DNA of 64,000 nt from an uncultured Blautia sp. (GCA_934364795.1 CAKRMK010000011.1:1-64000), one strand, 5' to 3'; positions 43,863 through 53,445 are shown, numbered from the stretch's first letter. Made by a program: numbers and translations. The notes: generated from the sequence alone by a model not told the origin.

Positions 43863-44978
43863 ATGAAAATCATTTGCTCCAAAAGTAACCTGTTAAAAAG
43901 TGTCAGTATTTCCTTAAAAGCAGTTCCATCAAAAACAACAATGCCAATTCTGGAATGCATTCTTATTGATGCAACTTCTGGTCAGATTAAATTTACAACC
44001 AATGATATGGAACTTGGAATTGAAACAATCGTTGATGGTACTATAGAAGAAAAGGGAAGGGTTGCATTAAATGCAAAGATCTTCTATGAAATCATTCGAA
44101 GACTTCCTGACAACGATGTTACTATAAAAACTGATGAAAAATTTGCCGCAACTATCACCTGTGAGAAAGCAAAATTCAATATTCCTGGAAAATCAGGGGA
44201 AGATTTTGCATATTTGCCACTAATTGAAAGAGATGAGCCCTTAACTATCTCGCAATATACATTAAAGAACATGATTTATCAGACAATATTCTCAATTGCA
44301 GTCAACGATAACAACAAATTAATGACTGGTGAATTGTTTGAAATTAAGAATAATTGTCTGAAAGTTGTTTCCCTTGACGGACACCGTATTGCCATCCGCA
44401 AAATGCCTCTGAAAAAAGATTATTCCGACCGCAAGGTTGTAGTACCTGGCAAAACACTTAACGAGATCAGTAAGATCTTATCAGGTGAGATGGATGACGT
44501 TGTGAGCATTTATTTTACAAATAATCATATTTTATTTGAATTTGACCAGACAATGGTGGTTTCCCGTCTTATTGAAGGCGAATATTTCCGCATTGACCAG
44601 ATGCTTTCCAGTGATTATGAAACGAAGCTTTCCATTAACAAAAAAGAATTCCTGGATTGTATCGACCGTGCCACACTTCTTGTAAGAGAGGGAGACAAAA
44701 AACCGATCATCATCCATATTACAGACAACAGTATGGAGCTGAAGATTGATTCTGCAATGGGTTCCATGAATGAGGATATTGATATTCAGAAAGAGGGTAA
44801 AGATATTCTTATTGGATTTAATCCGAAATTCCTTATTGATGCCCTTAAAGTAATTGATGATGAAATGATTGATATTTATCTTGTGAATCCAAAAGCACCA
44901 TGCTTTATCAGGGATGAGGAAGAGACTTATACTTATCTGATCCTGCCAGTTAACATCAATCAGAATCAGGCAAGATAA
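43863..44978 (+). CDS. dnaN: DNA polymerase III beta sliding clamp
   Basis: 371 residues forming three clamp domains: MKIICSKSNLLKSVSISLKA at the start, then ECILIDATSGQIKFTTNDMELGIE, GELFEIKNNCLKVVSLDGHRIA, and the C-terminal ETYTYLILPVNI. Typical length is ~370. The true start is the ATG at 43863, preceded by AAAGGAAG about 12 nt upstream. The longer open frame back to 43626 runs through the DnaA boxes and is rejected. A DnaA box abuts the start, so initiator binding may affect its expression. Confidence 0.97.
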   Translation: MKIICSKSNLLKSVSISLKAVPSKTTMPILECILIDATSGQIKFTTNDMELGIETIVDGTIEEKGRVALNAKIFYEIIRRLPDNDVTIKTDEKFAATITCEKAKFNIPGKSGEDFAYLPLIERDEPLTISQYTLKNMIYQTIFSIAVNDNNKLMTGELFEIKNNCLKVVSLDGHRIAIRKMPLKKDYSDRKVVVPGKTLNEISKILSGEMDDVVSIYFTNNHILFEFDQTMVVSRLIEGEYFRIDQMLSSDYETKLSINKKEFLDCIDRATLLVREGDKKPIIIHITDNSMELKIDSAMGSMNEDIDIQKEGKDILIGFNPKFLIDALKVIDDEMIDIYLVNPKAPCFIRDEEETYTYLILPVNINQNQAR

Positions 44979-45033
44979 TTCACATATAGTTTTGAATATT
45001 TTTTAGCTGCATAAAGGCAGCAGGAGGCTTACT

Positions 45034-45249
45034 TTGGAAATCAGAATCAGAGATGAATTTATTAAACTTGGCCAGGCACTTAAGCTTGCAGACCTTGTTT
45101 CAGACGGTGTTGAAGCAAAATATGTGATCAACGACGGTCTTGTAAAAGTAAATGGAGAGGTGGATACCAGAAGAGGCCGTAAGGTCTACGATGGTGATGT
45201 TATTTCTTACAATGGCCAGGATGTGAAGGTTCTGTCAGGAAAAGAATAA
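45034..45249 (+). CDS. S4-domain RNA-binding protein (YaaA/RlbA-like)
   Basis: 71 residues, almost entirely an S4 domain: FIKLGQALKLADLVSDGVEA, then VINDGLVKVNGEVDTRRGRKVYDGDVISYNG. The start is TTG at 45034, with AGGAGG 6 nt upstream. The conserved place between dnaN and recF matches B. subtilis yaaA. It ends 1 nt before the recF start. The function is probably in ribosomal RNA or ribosome assembly (family inference). Confidence 0.93.
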   Translation: MEIRIRDEFIKLGQALKLADLVSDGVEAKYVINDGLVKVNGEVDTRRGRKVYDGDVISYNGQDVKVLSGKE

Positions 45250-45250
45250 G

Positions 45251-46336
45251 ATGGCTTATATTGAATCCATAAAATTAAGCAATTTTCGTAATTATGAATC
45301 CCTGGAGCTGAATTTTGACAAGGGAACCAACATTTTCTATGGGGACAATGCACAGGGAAAGACAAATATTCTGGAAGCTGTTTATCTTTGCGGAACCAGT
45401 AAATCACACAAGGGAAGCAAGGATAAGGAGATCATCCGTTTTGACCAGGAAGAAGCACATATCAGGATGATGGTGGCAAAGGATTCCATGTCTTATAAGA
45501 TTGATATGCATCTTCGGAAAAATAAAGCAAAGGGAGTGGCCATAAACGGCCTTCCCATTAAGAAAGCCAGGGAGCTCCTAGGTGTGGTGAACCTGGTTTT
45601 CTTTTCTCCTGAAGATCTGAATATCATCAAGAACGGACCTGGTGAGAGAAGACGCTTCATGGATGCGGAGCTTTGCCAGCTGGACAAATTGTACCTGACA
45701 GATCTTGCAGGTTACAATCACATCCTGAACCAGAGAAACAAGCTGCTCAAGGATATGTATCACCAGCCCTCTCTGAAGGCAACTCTTGATGTATGGGATA
45801 TGCAGCTGGTGAATTACGGCAGGAAGATTATTGAGAAGAGAAGCGAGTTTGTAGAATCCCTGAATGAGATTATCAAAGAAATACACAGAAATCTTACCGG
45901 CGGAATAGAACATATTGAAGTGATCTATGAACCAAGTGTAAAAAGTGAAGAGCTGGAGGAAAGCCTTTTTCGTAACAGAGAAAGGGATCTGCGGATGAAG
46001 CTGACTTCTTCGGGACCTCACAGAGATGACCTGATGGTTTCCGTCAATGGAATAGATATCCGTAAATATGGTTCCCAGGGGCAGCAAAGGACAGCAGCTT
46101 TGTCCCTGAAGCTTTCGGAAATTTATCTGGTAGAGAAAATCATTCACGATAAACCGGTGCTTCTTCTGGATGATGTGCTTTCGGAGCTGGATGGCAGCAG
46201 GCAGAATTATCTGCTGGAAAGTATCCATGACATTCAGACTATGATTACCTGTACCGGTCTGGATGATTTTATCAGTCATCAGTTTAAAATCAATAAAGTT
46301 TTTCAGGTAATTTCCGGGCATGTGTATCTGCCGTAG
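45251..46336 (+). CDS. recF: DNA replication and repair protein RecF
   Basis: 361-residue SMC-like ATPase that helps load RecA at gaps. Walker A GDNAQGKTNILEAVYL, the ABC-type signature region YGSQGQQRTAALSLKLSEI, and Walker B PVLLLDDVLSELD. It begins IESIKLSNFRNYESLEL, as usual. It follows the S4 gene without a gap. In most Firmicutes gyrB would come next; here it does not. Confidence 0.96.
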   Translation: MAYIESIKLSNFRNYESLELNFDKGTNIFYGDNAQGKTNILEAVYLCGTSKSHKGSKDKEIIRFDQEEAHIRMMVAKDSMSYKIDMHLRKNKAKGVAINGLPIKKARELLGVVNLVFFSPEDLNIIKNGPGERRRFMDAELCQLDKLYLTDLAGYNHILNQRNKLLKDMYHQPSLKATLDVWDMQLVNYGRKIIEKRSEFVESLNEIIKEIHRNLTGGIEHIEVIYEPSVKSEELEESLFRNRERDLRMKLTSSGPHRDDLMVSVNGIDIRKYGSQGQQRTAALSLKLSEIYLVEKIIHDKPVLLLDDVLSELDGSRQNYLLESIHDIQTMITCTGLDDFISHQFKINKVFQVISGHVYLP

Positions 46337-46395
46337 TTATTGTTCGCAGGCAATGTTCCGCAAGGCGTTTTTTGTGAACGGAATGAACAGTAACT
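46335..46395. repeat. Dispersed repeat family B, short copy
   Basis: AGTTATTGTTCGCAGG ... CCGGAATGAACAGTAACT-like inverted ends with the internal CAATGTTCCGCAAGGCGTTT block shared (inverted) with 4842-4984. It overlaps the recF stop region and may act as its terminator. Confidence 0.6.
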
Positions 46396-46421
46396 CTGCC
46401 ATAATTTTGTTTAAGTATATT

Positions 46422-46450
46422 TTGACAAGGATAATAGGTTATGCTAAACT
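46422..46450 (+). promoter_or_regulatory. Promoter of the TPR/AAA gene
   Basis: TTGACA, 17-bp spacer, TAAACT. The predicted transcription start is about 46457, which favours the start codon at 46481. Confidence 0.7.
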
Positions 46451-46480
46451 TGCATTAACTATGGAAAGTTGGTGAAAATT

Positions 46481-48988
46481 TTGGATAAAGAGGAATTTCG
46501 GGTTAAACTTGAAGAGATTAACCATTTAGTAGAACAGAAGGACTACAAAGGTGCCATGAATGTAGTTGACAGCATCGACTGGCGCCGTGTGAAAAATGTC
46601 CGTACCCTTTGTGTGGTTGGGGAAATCTATGCTGCCAATAAGCGTTACGAAGACAGTAAAGAAATTTTCCTTCTTGCTTATCACAGAGCCTCCATTGGAA
46701 AAAATATTCTTTACCGTCTGGTAGAAGTATCATTGAAATTAGGTGATATTTCTGAAGCTGTAGAATTTTATGAGGAATACAGGGAAGTTGCACCTCATGA
46801 TAACGCCCAGTATATTTTGAAATATAAGATCCTGAAAGAGAAAAAGGCTTCTTATGCAGAGCAGATTAAAGTTCTGGAAGAATATAAGGAGAAAGAATTC
46901 ACTGAAAAATGGTCTTATGAGCTGGCAAAGGTTTATTACCAGGCAGGTGAGAAAGAGAAATGTCTGGATCTTTGTAATGAGATCATTCTGTGGTTCAGTG
47001 AGGGCAGCTATGTAATGAAAGCTCTGGATCTGAAGCAGCGTATGGGTGCGCTGACCGGTGCGGAGAAAGAACGGTATGAAGAACAGTTTGTACCGAAGCT
47101 TCTGAAGCCGGAAGAGGCCGGAGAAATTCAGGCAGAAAAAGAAGAAAAAGCTGCAGAAGAACAAAAAGGTGACCAGGAAATCGAGAGTATTCAGATCAAG
47201 AATGAGGATCTGGATGGTGTAGAAAGCCTTCAGGAGAAGATTTCAAAAGGCTTAAGAGATATTTTTGGCAGCCGCAAGATGGAAGAAATGGAAGATAGCA
47301 TAAGTTCTTCCGAGGAGCAAAAAGAGGTTCAGGAGGAAATGCTTCGTGATCCGGCTTCCGAGAAAGAGTATGCAAGTGTTCCGGAATTAGAGCCGGAGAA
47401 CGGAAAAGCAGGAGAGACTTCAGTTGTGAAAGAGGCTCCAAAGGTTGAATTATCCGAGAATATCAAGCTTCCAACTTTGGAAATACCAGAATCCATGAAG
47501 AATCTGAATCAGGATGAGACAGAGGTTCCCAAGGCTCCGGTACAGAACAGTATTTTTGCAGGAGACAGCGAGGAAGATCCTTCTTCACAGAAAACAGATT
47601 TCGATTTCAGCAATTTTAATCTTGAGGATACCATTCTGGCAGCAGCAAGTGCACAGGGAATTGAGATTCCGGATGAGAAGCCGGATGAAGCCAAAATTCA
47701 GGAAGAAAATGCCGAGATTGTACAGGCAGTCAAGGCTGTTGCACAGAATTCCACCGCAAAGGCTTCTGTAAAAGCAGCACCGGAAGAAGCAGAAGAGGTA
47801 GTTACTCCGGACGAAGAAGTGATTGAAGAAACTCCTGTCAGCAAGAAGAAACCTGTGGTAGAGCTTGAAGAAGAGGAGTTCCTTTCAGAGGAAGATCTCC
47901 AGGCTGCTGAAGACGAATTTATGAATGGTCCTGCAGGACGCAATGTAAATACACAGGCAAAAGAGCCGGAAGACTCTATATCTGAAGATGAATTTATTGC
48001 CAGCATGTTAAAAGAAAGTGTTGGACAGGATGAGGACGAAGCTGCACCAGCCTATGAGGATGGGGCAGTAACTGAAGATGCCGAAGAAGAGGATGACTCT
48101 GAATTTACTGATGAGGAAGAGGTAGAAGAGCAGACAGAAGATGCAGCACCTCTTTCCGAAGAGGAGGAGCTGGAACAGTTTATTGATTCTATCCAGCCAA
48201 AGGAGAAACGGAATCCATCTGATATTGTCCCAAGAGAGAAAAATCTCACAGACGATGAAAAGAAGCTTTTCACTTACTTTGTGAAAGTTCCGGGAATGAA
48301 AGACCAGCTGATCAGTGCCCTTTGTGATGTGCAGATGGCAGCAGCAGATAAGACCTCCAAGACCGGTAATGTGATTGTTATGGGTGGAAGAGAGACTGGT
48401 AAGACCAGACTGATCGCAAGCCTGATCCCTGCTATCTGTAAAGAGCTGAATCTGCCGGCTTCCAGAGTGGCTTATGTTTTTGCAGACCAGCTTAATGAGA
48501 TGGATATTGCGAAAGTAGTTGGCAAGCTTAGCGGTGGCTTCCTTGTAATTGAAAATGCCAACCAGCTTACCCAGGAGACAGTGGATATGCTGGATAAGGC
48601 AATGGAATTCCGCACAGACGGTCTGACCGTTATTATCGAGGATGAGAAGATCGGCATGCGTAAGCTGATGGCAAGATTCCCGAAATTTGCAAAGAAATTT
48701 ACATCCATGATCAATATTCCGGTATTTACCAATGATGAGCTTGTAAACTTCGCCAGAGTTTATACCAAGGAGAATGGTTACAAGATCGACCAGATGGGAA
48801 TGCTGGCATTATATAATCTGATTGGTGTAAATCAGAAAGAAGATCAGCCTATGAGTATTGGTGCAGTAAAAGACATGCTTGACACTGCAATGGCGAAAGC
48901 CCAGGGCGGACTTCTGAAATTTGGCAAGAAAAAAAGAGTAGACCGTGACGGATTTACGGTTCTTTATGAGAAAGATTTCACAAAATAA
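46481..48988 (+). CDS. Large TPR protein with acidic linker and C-terminal AAA-like ATPase domain
   Basis: 835 residues. About 1-205 are tetratricopeptide-like helices (YKGAMNVVDSIDWRRVKNVR, YEDSKEIFLLAYHRA). About 215-600 are a very acidic, Glu/Pro-rich and probably disordered linker. The last ~230 residues form a P-loop domain with VIVMGGRETGKTRLIASL (Walker A) and GGFLVIENANQLTQE (Walker B-like), resembling the AAA region of SpoVK/CbbX-like proteins. TTG at 46481 fits the promoter and a GGTG six nt upstream; TTG at 46469 is an alternative. It occupies the place where gyrB usually lies. Function unknown; the architecture suggests a scaffolded remodelling ATPase. Confidence 0.75.
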   Translation: MDKEEFRVKLEEINHLVEQKDYKGAMNVVDSIDWRRVKNVRTLCVVGEIYAANKRYEDSKEIFLLAYHRASIGKNILYRLVEVSLKLGDISEAVEFYEEYREVAPHDNAQYILKYKILKEKKASYAEQIKVLEEYKEKEFTEKWSYELAKVYYQAGEKEKCLDLCNEIILWFSEGSYVMKALDLKQRMGALTGAEKERYEEQFVPKLLKPEEAGEIQAEKEEKAAEEQKGDQEIESIQIKNEDLDGVESLQEKISKGLRDIFGSRKMEEMEDSISSSEEQKEVQEEMLRDPASEKEYASVPELEPENGKAGETSVVKEAPKVELSENIKLPTLEIPESMKNLNQDETEVPKAPVQNSIFAGDSEEDPSSQKTDFDFSNFNLEDTILAAASAQGIEIPDEKPDEAKIQEENAEIVQAVKAVAQNSTAKASVKAAPEEAEEVVTPDEEVIEETPVSKKKPVVELEEEEFLSEEDLQAAEDEFMNGPAGRNVNTQAKEPEDSISEDEFIASMLKESVGQDEDEAAPAYEDGAVTEDAEEEDDSEFTDEEEVEEQTEDAAPLSEEEELEQFIDSIQPKEKRNPSDIVPREKNLTDDEKKLFTYFVKVPGMKDQLISALCDVQMAAADKTSKTGNVIVMGGRETGKTRLIASLIPAICKELNLPASRVAYVFADQLNEMDIAKVVGKLSGGFLVIENANQLTQETVDMLDKAMEFRTDGLTVIIEDEKIGMRKLMARFPKFAKKFTSMINIPVFTNDELVNFARVYTKENGYKIDQMGMLALYNLIGVNQKEDQPMSIGAVKDMLDTAMAKAQGGLLKFGKKKRVDRDGFTVLYEKDFTK

Positions 48989-49026
48989 CAAAAATCAAAA
49001 TTCAGAAAGAGAAAGAGGAAATTAAC

Positions 49027-49914
49027 ATGACCAGACCTTATTTAGGAAACCCGAAATATACCATTGAAGTTCTTCAAAAGTATAATTTTGCTTTCCAGAA
49101 AAGGTTTGGTCAGAATTTTCTGATCGATACTCATGTTCTGGAGAAAATTATAGAGGCTTCCCAGATTACCAAGGATGATTTCGTGCTGGAAATCGGACCG
49201 GGAATTGGTACCATGACCCAGTATCTTGCTGAGGCTGCCCGTGAGGTGGTTGCTGTAGAAATTGACAAAACACTGATCCCCATTCTGGAAAATGACACTT
49301 TGAAGGACTGGGATAATGTGACGGTAATCAATGAGGATATCCTGAAGGTGGATATTGCAGCACTGGCACAGGAGAAAAATGGTGGCAAACCTATTAAGGT
49401 TGTTGCCAACCTGCCGTATTACATTACAACGCCTATTATCATGGGGCTTTTTGAGAACCATGTTCCCATTTCGTCTATCACCATTATGGTGCAAAAAGAG
49501 GTGGCAGACAGAATGCAGGTAGGTCCTGGAACAAAGGATTATGGTGCTTTGTCACTGGCTGTGCAGTATTATGCAAAGCCACAGATCATTGCAAATGTGC
49601 CGCCGAACTGTTTTATGCCCCGTCCAAAGGTGGGAAGTGCTGTGATTCAGCTGGTACGCTACGAGGAGCCGCCGGTTCAGGTAAATAACGAAAAACTGAT
49701 GTTTCGTCTGATTCGTGCATCCTTTAATCAGCGCCGGAAAACACTTGTAAACGGTCTGAAGAATTCCCAGGAGCTGGATTTTTCAAAAGAGGAAATTGAG
49801 AAGGCTATGGCAGAGACTGGAATTGCGGCAAATGTAAGAGGGGAAGCCCTCACTCTGAAAGAATTTGCAGATCTGGCGAACGCATTTGATGGATTAAGAA
49901 ATTCACGCAATTAA
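49027..49914 (+). CDS. rsmA: 16S rRNA adenine-1518/1519 dimethyltransferase
   Basis: 295 residues (KsgA). Family signatures: FQKRFGQNFLID, LEIGPGIGTMTQYLAE (SAM), DILKVDIAAL, NLPYYITTPIIMGL and FNQRRKTLVNGLKN. It dimethylates two adjacent adenines near the 3' end of 16S rRNA; loss confers kasugamycin resistance. It follows the TPR/AAA gene by 38 nt, with GAAAGAGGAAATTAAC upstream of the ATG, and is probably cotranscribed with it. Confidence 0.96.
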   Translation: MTRPYLGNPKYTIEVLQKYNFAFQKRFGQNFLIDTHVLEKIIEASQITKDDFVLEIGPGIGTMTQYLAEAAREVVAVEIDKTLIPILENDTLKDWDNVTVINEDILKVDIAALAQEKNGGKPIKVVANLPYYITTPIIMGLFENHVPISSITIMVQKEVADRMQVGPGTKDYGALSLAVQYYAKPQIIANVPPNCFMPRPKVGSAVIQLVRYEEPPVQVNNEKLMFRLIRASFNQRRKTLVNGLKNSQELDFSKEEIEKAMAETGIAANVRGEALTLKEFADLANAFDGLRNSRN

Positions 49915-49937
49915 AATAAAATATGTTTTTACAAAAT

Positions 49938-49977
49938 AAAAATCACCCGGTGGCTAAACGGGTGATTTTTATTTTTC
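49938..49977 (+). terminator. Terminator after rsmA
   Basis: AAAATCACCCG / CGGGTGATTTT with a 9-nt loop, followed by TATTTTT. Confidence 0.9.
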
Positions 49978-50431
49978 GTCTCAAATATATTTTTTAAAAG
50001 GAAGGAGAGTCAGTCACATTTTTGTGACCGACATATGAAAAAGAAATTTTATAAAAATAATGTTGGCTGTTATTATTTTTATGATGTTAGTATATCGGGA
50101 AAGTTTGAAAGAATCGTGTTTATCTTATGAAAATTTAGTGAACGAAATTAAAAAGATTTGTAACCGGTGACAAAAATGGAAAGAGTTAGGCATAAGTTAT
50201 AAAAAGATTAGGAAGTTTTTAGATAGATTTTACAAATAAAAGGGGAGAATATTGTATAATAGCCTGGAATCTGGGAACTGAATTTCCTGACGGGGCATGA
50301 AAATACATGAGAAATTTTTTCATACAGCAGGTAATATTTTTGAAATGTTAAGGAGAAACAGGGAAAATAAGAACAGATTTTATACATTTGTGAACAAAAA
50401 ATTAATGAACACAGATAGGGAGGTTATCATT
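49978..50431 (+). promoter_or_regulatory. Long leader gap before the small secreted protein
   Basis: About 450 bp, AT-rich. TATAAT at 50255-50260 has only a weak -35 (TTTACA with 20-bp spacing). If used, the leader would be ~165 nt long. I see no terminator hairpin or known riboswitch. In-frame ATG and GTG codons upstream of 50432 lack ribosome-binding sites. Confidence 0.4.
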
Positions 50432-50890
50432 ATGAGTAAAATATTTAAAAACAAAAAATCAGCAGCTTTGATTCTTGCAGGAGTTCTGGCATGTTCCACA
50501 CCGCTTCCGGTTATGGCATCTACGGACACAGAAGTGGTGGAGAGTCTGCTTGACAGTGGAATTGATTTTCTTGCATCTGATCCCCAGAAAGCTGTAGACA
50601 TTATTCTTTATGCAAAGGATCTGGTTGACCAGCAGAATATTACCGATGATCAGGTGAGAAGTGCCATCACTCAGGCAGCAGACCATTTTAGTGTAACACT
50701 TTCTGATTCTGATGTGGATTCGCTGGTTTCCATCGTCCGTAAAGTTTTGGATGCCAACATTGATGAGAGTGCACTTCGGGATGATGTGAATTCTGTATAC
50801 AATAAACTGAAGGATATGGGAGTCACTAAGGAGGACGCAAAGGGACTTCTGGCGAAAATGATCGATTTTGTCAAAGGATTGTTTGAATAA
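50432..50890 (+). CDS. Small secreted protein, DUF1002-like C-terminus
   Basis: 152 residues. Signal peptide: KIFKNKKSAALILAGVLACS, cleavage probably after VMA (residue ~28). The mature part is all-helical and acidic: VESLLDSGIDFLASDPQKAVDII, VRSAITQAADHF, LRDDVNSVYNKLKDMGVTKEDAKGLLAKMIDFVKGLFE. The last block recalls the C-terminus of DUF1002 proteins of Clostridia (from memory, tentative). Start chosen at ATG 50432, with GGGAGG 8 nt upstream. Monocistronic. Confidence 0.65.
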   Translation: MSKIFKNKKSAALILAGVLACSTPLPVMASTDTEVVESLLDSGIDFLASDPQKAVDIILYAKDLVDQQNITDDQVRSAITQAADHFSVTLSDSDVDSLVSIVRKVLDANIDESALRDDVNSVYNKLKDMGVTKEDAKGLLAKMIDFVKGLFE

Positions 50891-51121
50891 AAAGCATGAA
50901 ATATACAAAATATACAACTTCACCGTACTAAAGTAAAAATGAAAATGTAGTAATTTTATAAAAAATGAGGATAAAAGAAAGAAGAAATTGTGCAAATAAA
51001 CTAAATGTTCATTATACGTTCATAATTTGTTCATAAGTATCTGATACTATATAAACAGTTCGAAAGAACACACACAGAAGACGTTGTAATGACACCATTA
51101 CACATAAAATTTTTTCATAAT

Positions 51122-51152
51122 AATCGCCCCGGTAGCCACTACCGGGGCACTC
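51122..51152. other. GC-rich hairpin downstream of the secreted protein
   Basis: GCCCCGGTA / TACCGGGGC with a 5-base loop. There is no clean T-tract on either side, only TCCTCGTTTT a few bases later on the plus strand, so it is a possible plus-strand terminator. Confidence 0.5.
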
Positions 51153-51171
51153 CTCGTTTTATGGGAATATT

Positions 51172-51236
51172 CAAAAAATATCCCGGAACCATTTCCACAA
51201 TTGATAAACACTACATCCTGCAGGAAATGTTCCGGG
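51172..51236 (-). terminator. Terminator of the dipeptidase gene
   Basis: TTCCCGGAACATTTCC pairs with GGAAATGGTTCCGGGA around a ~26-nt loop, then TATTTTTTG on the minus strand. It starts 9 nt after the stop. Confidence 0.75.
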
Positions 51237-51244
51237 AACCATTT

Positions 51245-52618
51245 TTAATTTACAAACATTTCATACATTGCTTCCAGGCAGATCTGTGCATGGAGAAACA
51301 GTTTTTCCACATTGATATTTTCATTGCAGTTGTGTGCATTTGTAGGTGGTTCCTCCGGGAAAACAGGACCAAAGGCAACTACACGGTTTGGTGTATGTCT
51401 GGCGTAGGTTCCGCCGCCGGTAGAGAATATGTCACAATCTTCTCCCATTACAGAATGATAAGCATTTTTCAGTAAGTTGATAAGTGGCGCATCTTTGGGA
51501 ATATATAAAGGTGCATCGTGATTTTTTTCAACCAGCTTTAATTCATACCGATCAGCATATTTCTGAAGGGAAGGCCAGATATCCTCCTTTGTTTTGGTTG
51601 CAGGATAACGGATATCGATGGATGCACAGCCTTTTTCAGAAGTAAATTCAATAATACCAAGGTTCAGGGTAAGGTCACCGGATGGTTCATCACTCATTTT
51701 GATGCCCATTTTCTCACCGGTATAATTGGTACCCATGCAATCAATAAGGAATGAGAAAAAGTTCCCCAGTTCTTCATGGGTAAATGCCTGATCCAGAAGC
51801 TCAAGAAGAGTTCCAGCCGCATTTTTTCCAAGGTGGGGTTCTGCGCCATGAGCAGCTTTTCCAAAGGATTTCACTGTGACAGAAGAACCGTCTTTTTCCA
51901 GGGAGAAATCTTTATCTGCTGTAAGCTGTGTTAATTTTTCATATTGTGTATCTGTGCATTCAAGTATAGCTGTAGCTTCTGCCGGAACTGCATTCACAAC
52001 AGTACCTGCATGAAATTCCTTAACGCAGGAGGCTGCCGGTGTTTCTGAAACAAAGTCTGCACGTAAAATTCCTTTTTCACAGTGGCAGATTCCATAGCAG
52101 CAGTCCGGGGTGAATCCCATGACAGGGAAGCCTTCTTTTTCGTAGTAAACATCAAGGTCATTGCTGGCGATTTCTTCGCCGCCGCCGAAAATTGTACGGA
52201 TAGTATGTTTTCCCTGAATACCCGCATCCTTCAGAGCTTTCAGGCAGTAAAGGGAAATGATGGAAGCACCTTTATCATCAGCTACGCCGCGGCCATAGAA
52301 ATATCCGTCTTTTTCGATCATCTTAAGCGGGTCAGAGTCCCAGCCTTTTCCTACAGGAACAATATCCACATGGGAAAGTACGTCTACGAAATCTTCCCCT
52401 TCGCCATAGCGTGCATCACCTGCATAGTTGGAAACATTGGTGGTATTAAGGCCAAGCTTCTTCGCCATGTTCAGAATTGTTTCCAGAGCTTTTGCACTGT
52501 TTTCTCCAAATGGTTTGCCGGGAACCGGATCTGTGCATACAGATGGAACGGCAATAAGCTCTGTAAGATCACGAATGATATCTTCACGGTACTTTAAAAT
52601 CTGGTGTCCAAATTTCAT
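51245..52618 (-). CDS. M20-family dipeptidase (PepV/Sapep-like)
   Basis: 457-residue metallopeptidase that should cleave dipeptides in the cytoplasm using two Zn ions. Metal and catalytic blocks: VDVLSHVDIVPVGKGWDSDPL, GRGVADDKGASIISLYCLKAL, IFGGGEEIASNDLDVY and the C-terminal STGGGTYARHTPNRVVAFGP. The start is the ATG at 52618, which has GAGG 8 nt upstream, rather than the ATG at 52675. It is divergent from a FadR-type regulator and near a peptide-type ABC importer, which fits a peptide-use locus. Confidence 0.92.
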   Translation of the reverse strand: MKFGHQILKYREDIIRDLTELIAVPSVCTDPVPGKPFGENSAKALETILNMAKKLGLNTTNVSNYAGDARYGEGEDFVDVLSHVDIVPVGKGWDSDPLKMIEKDGYFYGRGVADDKGASIISLYCLKALKDAGIQGKHTIRTIFGGGEEIASNDLDVYYEKEGFPVMGFTPDCCYGICHCEKGILRADFVSETPAASCVKEFHAGTVVNAVPAEATAILECTDTQYEKLTQLTADKDFSLEKDGSSVTVKSFGKAAHGAEPHLGKNAAGTLLELLDQAFTHEELGNFFSFLIDCMGTNYTGEKMGIKMSDEPSGDLTLNLGIIEFTSEKGCASIDIRYPATKTKEDIWPSLQKYADRYELKLVEKNHDAPLYIPKDAPLINLLKNAYHSVMGEDCDIFSTGGGTYARHTPNRVVAFGPVFPEEPPTNAHNCNENINVEKLFLHAQICLEAMYEMFVN

Positions 52619-52746
52619 TACATTGTCCTCGCTTTCTGAAATCAGCCTTTGGATGTCTGATATTATAATAATCATTGAAAATTATATGATTACGTTTATA
52701 ATTGTAATTAATTGTTAGTATAATACAAAATTTACAGGAGAAACAG
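52619..52746. promoter_or_regulatory. Divergent promoter region, dipeptidase / regulator
   Basis: On the plus strand TATAAT at 52719-52724 with TTTATA 18 bp upstream. On the minus strand a TATAAT in the ATTATAATAAT stretch near 52670. No TGGT-N3-ACCA motif is visible here, unlike the operon promoter downstream. Confidence 0.5.
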
Positions 52747-53445
52747 ATGAAAAAAGAAATTGCTCTTATGACACCCGTGTCCAAGGACCTGCTTTATGTA
52801 AAAATTGCAGATGCCATCCATGGTTACATACGGGAAAATAATCTGAAACCAGGTGACCGCCTGCCATCAGAGCGTGCATTATCCCAGCAGCTTGGAACCG
52901 GACGGCATTCTGTCCGCGAGGCACTCCGTGTGCTGGAGAATCAGGGAATTATAGAAGTGAGGATGGGAGCTGGAACCTTTGTTGCAGAAGAAACACAGGA
53001 CAATTCCCTGTATATGGAGTTTGTGAAGATTAACTACATGGAAATGCTGAATATTAAGGTGGAGCTGGAGAAATATGCAGTTAAGCTTTCCATGAAGAAG
53101 CTGGAAGAAAAAGAACTTCAGGAGCTTGCAGGCTATCTTGAGGCAATTGAGAAAAAGGCAGCAGCTGACGGAGGCTTTTTATACGAAGAGGACAAAAAGT
53201 TTCACGGTCTGCTGGTTGATAAATCAGGCAACAAAATGCTTTCACAGATGATCGAGGATATGATTGAAACTTTTGACACCTATTACAGTGTCCTTCCCCA
53301 GAACCAGGAGCTTTGCGTAGAAACCATTCCCTATCACCGCCAGCTTCTTACTGCTATCCGAAATCAGGATATCAAGGGTATTGAGGACGCATACAATAAC
53401 ATTCTGGAGTTGGATTCCAAGATTGTTGATTACTATGATAAATAA
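52747..53445 (+). CDS. FadR-type GntR-family transcriptional regulator
   Basis: 232 residues. N-terminal winged helix: VKIADAIHGYIRENNLKPGDRLPSERALSQQLGTGRHSVREALRVLENQGIIEVRMGAGTFV. C-terminal all-helical FCD ligand-binding domain (KVELEKYAVKLSMKKLEEKEL ... YHRQLLTAIRNQDIKGIEDAYNNIL), in which conserved His and Asp residues usually bind a metal. The start is the ATG at 52747, AGGAG 6 nt upstream. A good FadR-type operator lies at the promoter of the ABC operon immediately downstream, its likely target. Confidence 0.93.
   Translation: MKKEIALMTPVSKDLLYVKIADAIHGYIRENNLKPGDRLPSERALSQQLGTGRHSVREALRVLENQGIIEVRMGAGTFVAEETQDNSLYMEFVKINYMEMLNIKVELEKYAVKLSMKKLEEKELQELAGYLEAIEKKAAADGGFLYEEDKKFHGLLVDKSGNKMLSQMIEDMIETFDTYYSVLPQNQELCVETIPYHRQLLTAIRNQDIKGIEDAYNNILELDSKIVDYYDK

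Noticed and set aside
46461..46475. Start codon at 46469 for the TPR/AAA protein
   Set aside because: It would be immediately after GGAAAG with no spacing and near the predicted transcription start; 46481 fits better, although not proven.
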